This document shows positions 16,063 to 22,412 of a stretch of 22,861 nucleotides of DNA, piece by piece (the first letter of the stretch is position 1; every line of letters starts with the position of its first letter). The notes under the pieces were generated by a model. It was not told where the DNA came from and searched no databases. It was given only the letters and a program-made list of their open reading frames with translations. This DNA is from CAYLSO01 sp964386525 (GTDB lineage Bacteria; Eisenbacteria; RBG-16-71-46; DASYSL01): NCBI GenBank assembly GCA_964386525.1, contig CAYLSO010000276.1, positions 1-22,861 on the forward strand. The letters are read 5' to 3'. A program made the position numbers and the translations under genes.

Positions 16063-16413
16063 ATGGCGGATGCCTTCCAGCGCCTGACCTCCGCACTCTC
16101 CGATTGCTACCACATCGAGCGCGAGTTGGGTCGCGGCGGCATGGCGACCGTGTTCCTGGCCGAGGACCTCAAGCATCACCGTCAGGTGGCAATCAAGGTC
16201 TTGACTCCCGAGGTTGCCGCGGCTGTTGGTCCGGAGCGGTTCCTCCGCGAAATCGAAATCGCCGCCAAGCTCACCCATCCGCACATCCTGCCTGTGCACG
16301 ACTCTGGCGACTCCGACGGCCTGCTCTACTATGTCATGCCCTCTGTCGAGGGGGAGTCGCTGCGTCAGCGGCTCACCCGCGAGAAGCAACTGCCGGTGGA
16401 GGATGCCGCTTAG
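16063..16413 (+). pseudogene. Truncated Ser/Thr protein kinase (N-lobe only)
   Basis: The frame opens at ATG 16063, after GGGGAGAGG and 10 bases beyond the previous kinase gene, so the two were probably co-transcribed. The 116 residues contain the glycine loop GRGGMATVF, the VAIKV lysine, the helix-C region FLREIEIAAKLTHPHI and the hinge YYVMPSVEGESL. The frame then stops at TAG 16411-16413 after LPVEDAA. In intact members of this family the sequence continues into a helix and the HRDIKPEN catalytic loop; none of that is present in any frame downstream. The stop lies 7 bases before the 50-bp tRNA repeat, and TAGAGC there is similar to AGAGC of the tRNA D-arm, so the stop is probably contributed by the integration site. 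It cannot be an active kinase. Confidence 0.85.
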
Positions 16414-16420
16414 AGCCTCG

Positions 16421-16470
16421 GGTTTCCTAAACCGCGTGCCGCGTGTTCGAGTCACGCCGGGGCCACCAGC
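16421..16470 (+). repeat. 50-bp direct repeat, copy 2 (att-like, partial tRNA-Arg)
   Basis: Identical to 12796-12845. It contains the anticodon loop to the CCA end of tRNA-Arg(CCT) but no acceptor 5' strand or D-arm, so it is not a functional tRNA. It marks the right boundary of the inserted segment. The original chromosomal sequence downstream of the tRNA presumably resumes at 16471, 30 bases before the subtilase stop codon. Confidence 0.93.
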
Positions 16471-16485
16471 TTTCTCGACGAATCG

Positions 16486-16502
16486 GAGGCGGAAGTCGCC
16501 TC
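16486..16502 (-). terminator. Small hairpin overlapping the subtilase stop
   Basis: GAGGCG (16486-16491) and CGCCTC (16497-16502) form a 6-bp stem with a 5-base loop. On the minus strand it overlaps the TGA stop and is followed by CGATTCGTCGAGAAAG. It is weak, but it is the only terminator candidate between the subtilase and the repeat. Confidence 0.25.
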
Positions 16503-18249
16503 ACCGCAGCACCAGGATCCTCCCCGTCGCCGTCTCGCCCGCGCCCTCAAGGCGCGCGAAGTAGAAGCCGCTCGCCACCGCGCGGCCGGCCGCGTCGCGC
16601 CCGTCCCAGCGGGCGACATGCGTGCCCGCCGGCAGGGGGCCGCGCACCAGCTCGCGCACGCGCCGGCCGGAGAGGTCGAAGACCGCCAGCGCGACGTCCG
16701 CGGCTCGTGGCAAGGAGAACCGCAGGGCAGCGGGACCCGCCGCCGGATTGGGCGCCACCGCGTCGATGCGCAGCGCCGCCGGCGCGCGCGTCTGGGCGGC
16801 CACCGCCAGCCCATTCAGTGCGCGCCACGCGTTCACCTTGACGCCCATCGGGCGGTCGAAGGCGACGGGGTCCCCGGTGTCGATGAGACGCTGCCCGACC
16901 TGCTGCGGGGTCAGCCCCGGCGCATGCGCGCGCAGCAGCCCGCACACGCCCGCCACCAACGGACACGCCATCGAGGTGCCGTCCGCGTACATGTAAGGGT
17001 TCACTCCGTCCCAGCCGAAGTAGAGGTAGTAGATGAGCTGGGCCGTGAGGTCGAACGGGTAGTTGCGGCAGATGGTGGACCAGATTCCCGCGCCCGGCGC
17101 GGCCACGTCCACCCACACTCCGTAGCTGGAGAACCAGGCACGGGCGTCGGTGCTGTCGGTGGCGCCCACCGCGATGACGCCGGCGCACGCCGCCGGGTAG
17201 CGCAGGGAGTCGCTGCTGTCGTTGCCCGCCGACGCCACGCACACCACGCCGGCGCTCACCGCTTCGTCCACCAGCGCCTGGAAGTACTCCGCGACCCCGG
17301 TGTCCGGCTTGGCGCCGAAGCTCATGGAGAGCACGTCGGGCCGCTTGTCGGCGGCGTACTGGAAGGCGGCGCTGATGGCATCCAGGCGCGTCTCGGCGTT
17401 GGTGTCCACGATCTTGAGCGGCATGACCTTGCAGCCCCAGCCGGCGCCCGCGATGCCGACGCCGTTGTGGGTGGCCGCCGCGGCGATGCCCGCCACGAAG
17501 GTGCCGTGGAAGCCCTCGTCGAGCCCGATCTCGTCGATCACGGCGTGCGGGTTCGGGTCGTTGTCGGCGTCGCCGAAGTCCCAGCCCTGCAGGTCGTCCA
17601 CCAGGCCGTTGCCGTCGTCGTCGAGGCCGTTCAGCACCTCGCCCGGGTTGATCCAGATCTTGCTCGACAGGTCCGGGTGACCGGTGTCCACGCCGAGGTC
17701 CATGATGGCGATGGTCGTCGCGGCGCTGCCGTGCTCGAGGTCCCACGCCTCCGGTAGCTGGATGTCGCTGTCGTCCGGGTGGAAGATGGCCCACTGGAGA
17801 CCGAGGTAAGGGTCGTTGGGCAGCGTCGCATCGAAGCTGACACGGAAGTTGGGCACGGCGGCGCGCACCGCGCCGGTGGCGCGCAGGTCGCGGGCCGCGG
17901 CCGCCGGATCGAAGTCGGGCCGCGGGCTCGTCAGCTTGACGAAGCGGGTGCCGGAGGTCGCTGTGCCCGGCCGCCGGCCCGGCAGCTCGGCCGCGCTATC
18001 GAGCCCGTGGCGGGCCAGCACCGCCCCCAGCGCGAGGTCGGTCGCCGCCGGCCGGCCGTCGGCGGCCACGCGCAGGGGGCTTTGCGGCTCGAGAGCGACG
18101 AGCACCTCCCCGGGCGCGTAGCGCGGCCCGGCCTCCAAGGCAGGGTGGAGGAGGAGCCATGCCGCGGCGGCGGCGCGCGGCGGGGCCGCGTCTGCGATCC
18201 CGGGCCAGGCGCAGGCGGCGAGCAGGAACGGCAGCAAGAGACGTCGCAT
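16501..18249 (-). CDS. Secreted subtilisin-like serine protease (S8) with FlgD-like C-terminal domain
   Basis: 582 residues from ATG 18249. Residues 1-21 are a signal peptide (MRRLLLPFLL, cut after IADA). A propeptide-like region follows (PGEVLVALEPQ and on). The S8 triad is D184 in IMDLGVDTGHPDL, H249 in FHGTFVAGI and S426 in DGTSMACPLVAG, with oxyanion N343 in ASAGND. Several usually conserved neighbours differ (MDLGVD for DTGVD, HGTFV for HGTHV, CPLVAG for APHVAG), but all catalytic residues are present. Residues about 494-582 form an FlgD-like Ig domain (VAPNP, LAVFDLSGRRVREL, WDGRDAAGRAVASGFYFARL), often found as a C-terminal sorting or outer-membrane attachment domain in FCB-type bacteria. 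Divergent from the cytochrome gene; extended -10 at 18327-18335. Confidence 0.93.
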   Translation of the reverse strand: MRRLLLPFLLAACAWPGIADAAPPRAAAAAWLLLHPALEAGPRYAPGEVLVALEPQSPLRVAADGRPAATDLALGAVLARHGLDSAAELPGRRPGTATSGTRFVKLTSPRPDFDPAAAARDLRATGAVRAAVPNFRVSFDATLPNDPYLGLQWAIFHPDDSDIQLPEAWDLEHGSAATTIAIMDLGVDTGHPDLSSKIWINPGEVLNGLDDDGNGLVDDLQGWDFGDADNDPNPHAVIDEIGLDEGFHGTFVAGIAAAATHNGVGIAGAGWGCKVMPLKIVDTNAETRLDAISAAFQYAADKRPDVLSMSFGAKPDTGVAEYFQALVDEAVSAGVVCVASAGNDSSDSLRYPAACAGVIAVGATDSTDARAWFSSYGVWVDVAAPGAGIWSTICRNYPFDLTAQLIYYLYFGWDGVNPYMYADGTSMACPLVAGVCGLLRAHAPGLTPQQVGQRLIDTGDPVAFDRPMGVKVNAWRALNGLAVAAQTRAPAALRIDAVAPNPAAGPAALRFSLPRAADVALAVFDLSGRRVRELVRGPLPAGTHVARWDGRDAAGRAVASGFYFARLEGAGETATGRILVLR

Positions 18250-18326
18250 CGAGGTGCTCTCCCGTCGCGGCCGGGGTCTCCCCGTGGGCGCGGACAGGGG
18301 CAGCCACCCCGCCCGGGCGAGCATCG

Positions 18327-18335
18327 ATTCTAGCA
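18327..18335 (-). promoter_or_regulatory. Extended -10 promoter element of the subtilase gene
   Basis: The minus strand reads TGCTAGAAT at 18335-18327, about 78 bases before ATG 18249. It is identical over ten bases (GTGCTAGAAT) to the element upstream of the oligoendopeptidase. No -35 hexamer is evident at 17 or 18 bases, which an extended -10 can tolerate. Confidence 0.5.
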
Positions 18336-18369
18336 CGCCGGCCCGGGACCCCGCGCCCTCCGGTTCCGC

Positions 18370-18398
18370 TTGCCCGCGCCTCCGCGAGTTGCTTGAAT
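18370..18398 (+). promoter_or_regulatory. Promoter of the octaheme cytochrome gene
   Basis: TTGCCC (18370-18375) and TTGAAT (18393-18398) are 17 bases apart, with TGC directly before the -10. The predicted start is near 18405, about 35 bases before ATG 18440. Back to back with the subtilase element in the 190-base divergent region. Confidence 0.5.
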
Positions 18399-18439
18399 GC
18401 GGGCGTCACCGACAGCGGTTCCCCCAGCCAGGAGGTGTC

Positions 18440-19789
18440 ATGAAGCAGGCCGCAGCGATCCTCCTCGTGTGCGCCGTCGCCGCCTTCGGCGCGGCCACCG
18501 CCGACGGCGCCGCCAAGCCCGCCCCGAAACCGGTCGCCAAGACCGCTCCCGGCTTCCAGATCCCCACGGACTCCCGCACCTGCGTGGACTGCCACGCCCA
18601 GAAGACCCCGGGCATCGTGGGCGACTGGAAGGCGAGCAAGCACATCGCCCAGGGCGTCGGCTGCGCCGAGTGCCACGGCACCGCGCATCAGTCCGCCGCC
18701 GACGTGGACAAGGTCGCCATCCCCACCCCGGAGACCTGTGGGCAGTGCCACCCGGAGCGCGTCGAGCAGTTCAAGAACGGCAAGCACGCGCTGGCCTGGG
18801 CGGCGCAGGAGGCCATGCCGTCCATCCACGCCCAACCGGTGGCGCTGACGCAGGGCATGAAGGGCTGCGGCGGCTGCCACAAGCTCGGCATCAAGTCGCC
18901 GGAGGAGCAGGCGGCGCTGCGCAAGGAAGGGCGCGGCTTCGGCATGGCCTCGTGCGACGCCTGCCACACGCGCCACACGTTCTCGGTGAAGGAAGCCAAG
19001 GACCCGCGGGCCTGCCAGACCTGCCACATGGGCTTCGACCACCCGCAGTGGGAGATGTACTCCTCCTCGAAGCACGGGGTGCGCTGGGCGCTCAGGCAGG
19101 ACGGCACGCTGCCGGCCACCGCCGCCGCGCCCACCTGCCAGGACTGCCACATGGGCGACGGGCGCCACGACGTGATGACCGCCTGGGGCTTCCTGGCCGT
19201 GCGCCTGCCCATGCCGGAAGACCGGCAGTGGGCGGCCGACCGCGCCGTCATCCTGCAGGGCCTTGGAGTCCTTGATCCCGACGGCAAGCCGACTGCGCGG
19301 CTCGACGTGGTCAAGGCCGCCAAGGTGGCGCGCCTCGACCAGGAGAGCTGGCAGAAGGAGCGCGACCGCATGCTGGACGCCTGCAACCGCTGCCACTCGG
19401 CCAATTTCGCCAAGGAGCAGCTGGCCAGGGGCGACGACATGATCCGCGATGCCGACCGCCTCATGGCCGAAGCCATCCGCACCGTCGCCGCCCTCTACAA
19501 GGACGGGGTGCTGGCCAAGCCGGCTTCCTACGCCAGCGCGTTCCCGGATCTGCTGACCTTCCACGACGCGCCAACGCCGATCGAGCAGAAGCTCTTCGTC
19601 ATGTTCCTCGAGCACCGCATGCGCACCTTCCAGGGCACCTTCCACGCCAGCCCGGACTACGCGCTGTGGTACGGCTGGAGCGAGATGCAGCGCGACCTGC
19701 GTGAGATCACCAGTGTGGCGATGGAGATGCGCCGCACGCACGCCGCCGAGGCGGCGGCAGGATCCCGGGGCAAGGGGAAGAAGCAATAG
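18440..19789 (+). CDS. Octaheme c-type cytochrome, hydroxylamine oxidoreductase-like family
   Basis: 449 residues from ATG 18440, preceded by AGGAGGTG. A signal peptide spans about residues 1-24, so hemes are attached in the periplasm. Eight CxxCH sites begin at residues 48, 75, 100, 143, 172, 192, 233 and 315. Their spacing, the SKH and GVGCAECHGTAH segment near the N-terminus, and PDYALWYGW (405-413) after the last heme resemble octaheme HAO-type enzymes, which oxidise hydroxylamine or reduce nitrite or other N-oxides. In true HAO a C-terminal-region tyrosine crosslinks to the catalytic heme; Y407 in PDY is a candidate, but I cannot confirm the alignment. No second membrane segment is seen; the Lys-rich C-terminus (GKGKKQ) is short. 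No electron partner is recognisable in the window. A firm multiheme call with an uncertain reaction. Confidence 0.9.
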   Translation: MKQAAAILLVCAVAAFGAATADGAAKPAPKPVAKTAPGFQIPTDSRTCVDCHAQKTPGIVGDWKASKHIAQGVGCAECHGTAHQSAADVDKVAIPTPETCGQCHPERVEQFKNGKHALAWAAQEAMPSIHAQPVALTQGMKGCGGCHKLGIKSPEEQAALRKEGRGFGMASCDACHTRHTFSVKEAKDPRACQTCHMGFDHPQWEMYSSSKHGVRWALRQDGTLPATAAAPTCQDCHMGDGRHDVMTAWGFLAVRLPMPEDRQWAADRAVILQGLGVLDPDGKPTARLDVVKAAKVARLDQESWQKERDRMLDACNRCHSANFAKEQLARGDDMIRDADRLMAEAIRTVAALYKDGVLAKPASYASAFPDLLTFHDAPTPIEQKLFVMFLEHRMRTFQGTFHASPDYALWYGWSEMQRDLREITSVAMEMRRTHAAEAAAGSRGKGKKQ

Positions 19790-19818
19790 GGGCGCGTCGC
19801 CCCCCGGCGGTCCCGCGG

Positions 19819-19858
19819 ATCGGCGCGCCTCGCCCACGGCGCGCCGATTCTGTCGCTT
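19819..19858 (+). terminator. Intrinsic terminator of the cytochrome gene
   Basis: ATCGGCGCGCC (19819-19829) and GGCGCGCCGAT (19838-19848) form a perfect 11-bp stem with an 8-base loop. It lies 29 bases after the stop and is followed by TCTGTCGCTT. Confidence 0.75.
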
Positions 19859-19891
19859 CACCGAGTTTCCCCCCCCTGTGAGCACCCATCC

Positions 19892-20200
19892 ATCGAACGG
19901 GCGAGCGGCGAGCTGGCGGCGCTCGATGCCGCCGCACGGCATCTGCTCCCGGGGGGCGCGCGGGCAGATACGCTGCTCGCGCTGCGATCCCAGGTCAAGA
20001 GACTCGAGGTCAGCCTAGGGAAGAAGGACCATCCGCTGACCGGGGCCGCGGGCGTCCTGGCAGGCGGCCCGGTAGCGAGCGCGGCTCTCCGGTTGACCCG
20101 CGGGGGCGCATCCACCAGATTGACGGCCTCCCGGGCGCGGGAGCCGCGCCGGCCAGCGAGGTCCTCATGTCCAGTGCCTTCGGAAGGCTGTTCACCGTAA
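19892..20200 (+). pseudogene. Coding-like stretch without a start codon, possible frameshifted small gene
   Basis: In the frame of base 19892 the sequence reads as a plausible helical protein: SIERASGELAALDAAARHLL, then TLLALRSQVKRLEV, then TGAAGVLAGGPVASAALRL. Third codon positions are strongly G/C, as in real genes here. No ATG, GTG or TTG opens this frame nearby. GTG 19878 is in another frame, just after a run of eight C bases (19869-19876), so a one-base deletion or sequencing error is possible. The frame becomes Arg-rich after about 20100 and ends at TAA 20198-20200, overlapping aroC. No domain is recognised; it may instead be non-coding. Confidence 0.3.
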
Positions 20201-21222
20201 CCACCTTCGGCGAATCGCACGGGCCGGCCGTGGGCGTGGTCATCGACGGCGCGCCGCCCGGCTATGCGATCTCCCTCGAGGCCGTCCAGCGCGAGCTCGA
20301 TCGGCGCCGCCCCGCTCAGAGCGCGGTCACCAGCCCGCGGCGCGAGGCGGACACCGTCCACGCGCTCTCCGGTCTCTTCGAGGGGCGCACCACCGGCGCG
20401 CCCATCTGCCTGGTCGCCTACAACGAGGACGCCCGGCCGGCCGACTACGAGAAGCTCAAGGACGTCTTCCGCCCCGGACACGCCGACTTCACCTACCAGG
20501 CGAAGTACGGGCTGCGCGACTGGCGCGGCTCGGGGCGCGCCTCCGGCCGCGAGACCCTCGGCCGCGTGGCCGCCGGGGCGGTGGCGCGGCAGCTGCTGGC
20601 CACCGTCGGCGTGCGGGTGATGGGCGGCACCGTGGCGGTGGGGGAGGTGCTCGCCGAGCGGCGCGACTGGGACGAGCTCGAGCGCAACGCCGTGCGCTGT
20701 CCGGACGCGGCGGCGGCGGCGGGGATGGAGCGCGCCATCCTGGCGGCAAGCGAGGCGCGGGACTCCGTCGGCGGCGTCGTCGAAGTCGTGGCGGCCGGCG
20801 TGCCCGCCGGCTGGGGTGATCCGACCATGGACAAGCTCGACGCCAAGCTGGCCCACGCCCTGATGTCGATCCCGGCGGTCAAGGGCGTGGAGATCGGCGA
20901 CGGCTTCGCGCTGGCGCGGGCCCGCGGTTCGCAGGCCAACGACGCGCTCGGGCCGGGCGGGTTCGCGACCAACCGCCAGGGCGGCATCCTGGGGGGGATC
21001 TCCACGGGGCAGGACGTGGTCGCGCGGGTCGCGGTCAAGCCGGCCTCGAGCATCGGCCGGCCGCAGAGCACCGTGGACACGAGCGGCCACCCGGTCACCG
21101 TCGAGATCGAGGGCCGCCACGACCCCTGCATCTGCCCGCGCGTCGTGTCGGTGGCCGAGGCCATGGTCTGCCTCGTTCTCGCCGACGCGTGGCTGCGCCA
21201 GCGCGCCCTGCGCGGCGATTGA
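20167..21222 (+). CDS. aroC: Chorismate synthase
   Basis: 351 residues, near the usual 350-390. It catalyses the last step to chorismate (anti-1,4-elimination of phosphate from EPSP, needing reduced FMN). The N-terminal FGRLFTVTTFGESHG and its active-site histidine, FRPGHADFTYQAKYG, the GSGRASGRET loop, FATNRQGGILGGISTGQ and the C-terminal RHDPCICPR are all family signatures. ATG 20167 begins at the canonical position before FGRLF. The ribosome site is only AGCGAGG at about 20155-20161. An aldo/keto reductase gene follows after 14 bases, and a DAHP synthase gene, the first pathway step, follows that. Confidence 0.97.
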   Translation: MSSAFGRLFTVTTFGESHGPAVGVVIDGAPPGYAISLEAVQRELDRRRPAQSAVTSPRREADTVHALSGLFEGRTTGAPICLVAYNEDARPADYEKLKDVFRPGHADFTYQAKYGLRDWRGSGRASGRETLGRVAAGAVARQLLATVGVRVMGGTVAVGEVLAERRDWDELERNAVRCPDAAAAAGMERAILAASEARDSVGGVVEVVAAGVPAGWGDPTMDKLDAKLAHALMSIPAVKGVEIGDGFALARARGSQANDALGPGGFATNRQGGILGGISTGQDVVARVAVKPASSIGRPQSTVDTSGHPVTVEIEGRHDPCICPRVVSVAEAMVCLVLADAWLRQRALRGD

Positions 21223-21236
21223 CCTCAGGAGGGACC

Positions 21237-22247
21237 TTGTCGGATCTCTACCGCTTCCTCGGACGCACCGGCATCAAGGTGTCGAAGCTGTGCCTGGGCA
21301 CGATGACCTTCGGCACGCAGTGGCCGCAGGTCGCCACCCTGTCCCAGAAGGAAGCCGACGCCCTCGTCGGGCGCTGCCTCGACGCCGGCATCAACTTCTT
21401 CGACACCGCCGACGTCTATCACAACGGCGAGTCCGAGGAGTATCTGGCGAAGGCGCTAGGCGCGCGCCGCGCGCAGGCCGTGGTCGCCACCAAGGTGCGC
21501 GGCCGCGTCTCTCCCGACCCCAACGACGTCGGCCTGTCGCGCCGCCACATCCGGCGCTCCGTGGAGGACAGCCTCCGCCGCCTGGTCACCGATTACCTCG
21601 ACCTCTACCAGGTGCACGGCTGGGACGCGCGCACGCCGCTCGAGGAGACGCTCTCGACGCTCGACGACCTGGTGCGCGAGGGTAAGGTGCGCTACGTCGG
21701 GGCCTCGAACTTCGCCGCCTGGCAGCTCATGAAGTCGCTGGGGATCGCCGACCGCCACGGCTGGGAGCGCTTCGCCACGCTGCAGCCGCTCTACAACCTC
21801 CTGCAGCGCGAGCTGGAGCTGGAGCTCCTGCCGCTGTGCCGCGACCAGGGCCTCGGCGTGCTGCCGTGGAGCCCGCTGGCCGCCGGCTTCCTCTCCGGCA
21901 AGTACCGCCGCGGCACACCGCGCCCGCCGGGGGCGCGGCTCGCGGACCGCGAGAAGGCGTTCCTCAAGCTCGACGAGGAGCGGGGATTCGGCGTCGTCGA
22001 GGAGCTGGAGCGGATAGCGGCGGCACGCGGCGCCACGGTGGCGCAGGCGGCGCTCAACTGGCTCCTGGCCCGCGACGGCGTGACCTCGGTGATCATCGGC
22101 GCCCGCACGCCGCAGCAGCTCGACGACAACCTCGGCGCGCTGGGCTGGGAGATGACGGAGCAGGAGGTGGCGCGCCTCGACGCGCTGACGCCGCCGCCGC
22201 GGCTCTACCCGTACTGGATGATCGAGGCGTTCCACACCAACCGCTGA
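21237..22247 (+). CDS. Aldo/keto reductase
   Basis: 336 residues if it starts at TTG 21237, just after AGGAGGG (21227-21233). Further upstream in-frame starts lie inside aroC and lack a ribosome site, and the usual family N-terminus (YRFLGRTGIKVSKLCLGTMTFG) begins four residues in. The AKR tetrad is visible: D in FFDTADVY, Y in the same motif, K in VVATKVRGR and H in YQVHGWD. The NADPH-binding end includes SPLAAGFLSGKY and VTSVIIGARTPQQLDDNL. It resembles the YajO/YghZ-type NADPH-dependent reductases, which reduce aldehydes and ketones; the substrate is unknown. Cotranscription with aroC is likely, but a pathway link is not established. Confidence 0.93.
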   Translation: MSDLYRFLGRTGIKVSKLCLGTMTFGTQWPQVATLSQKEADALVGRCLDAGINFFDTADVYHNGESEEYLAKALGARRAQAVVATKVRGRVSPDPNDVGLSRRHIRRSVEDSLRRLVTDYLDLYQVHGWDARTPLEETLSTLDDLVREGKVRYVGASNFAAWQLMKSLGIADRHGWERFATLQPLYNLLQRELELELLPLCRDQGLGVLPWSPLAAGFLSGKYRRGTPRPPGARLADREKAFLKLDEERGFGVVEELERIAAARGATVAQAALNWLLARDGVTSVIIGARTPQQLDDNLGALGWEMTEQEVARLDALTPPPRLYPYWMIEAFHTNR

Positions 22248-22292
22248 GCCCGGCCGCGCCGGCGCCCGGCCGCCTCCGCGCCGCCGCTCGGA

Positions 22293-22321
22293 TTGACACT
22301 CCGCGGAGCGGATGCTAGCGT
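22293..22321 (+). promoter_or_regulatory. Strong sigma-70-type promoter of the DAHP synthase gene
   Basis: A perfect TTGACA (22293-22298) is followed after 17 bases by TAGCGT (22316-22321), with TGC making an extended -10. A 10-base palindrome, CTCCGCGGAG, lies inside the spacer at 22300-22309 and could be an operator. It is 92 bases upstream of ATG 22413. Confidence 0.7.
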
Positions 22322-22412
22322 GCCGGGCACCCGTTCGGCGCGGCGTGGACGCGTTCGCCCCGCCGGGATTTCCCCATCGAGGAGCCGCGGCGCCCGCCGC
22401 GGACGCACCCGC

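Larger units (their letters stand above)
12796..16470 (+). mobile_element. Probable tRNA-integrated genomic island or its remnant (about 3.6 kb)
   Basis: The segment is bounded by perfect 50-bp direct repeats of the tRNA-Arg 3' half, spaced 3,625 bases apart. It holds one complete transmembrane Ser/Thr kinase gene and one truncated kinase gene. Base composition differs from the neighbours: bases 14941-15000 have 36 G+C of 60, against 46 of 60 at 20341-20400. No integrase, excisionase or relaxase is recognisable inside. Either the recombinase was lost, it acts in trans, or a larger island has been reduced. A MAG assembly collapse at the repeat cannot be excluded from sequence alone. Confidence 0.7.

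Noticed and set aside
16421..16470. A second tRNA-Arg gene
   Set aside because: The acceptor 5' strand and D-arm are missing, so no cloverleaf can form; it is a 3' fragment only.
22248..22290. CGGCCG repeats after the aldo/keto reductase as a terminator
   Set aside because: The two copies (22251-22256 and 22267-22272) give only a 6-bp stem in very GC-rich sequence with no T-run; too weak to list.
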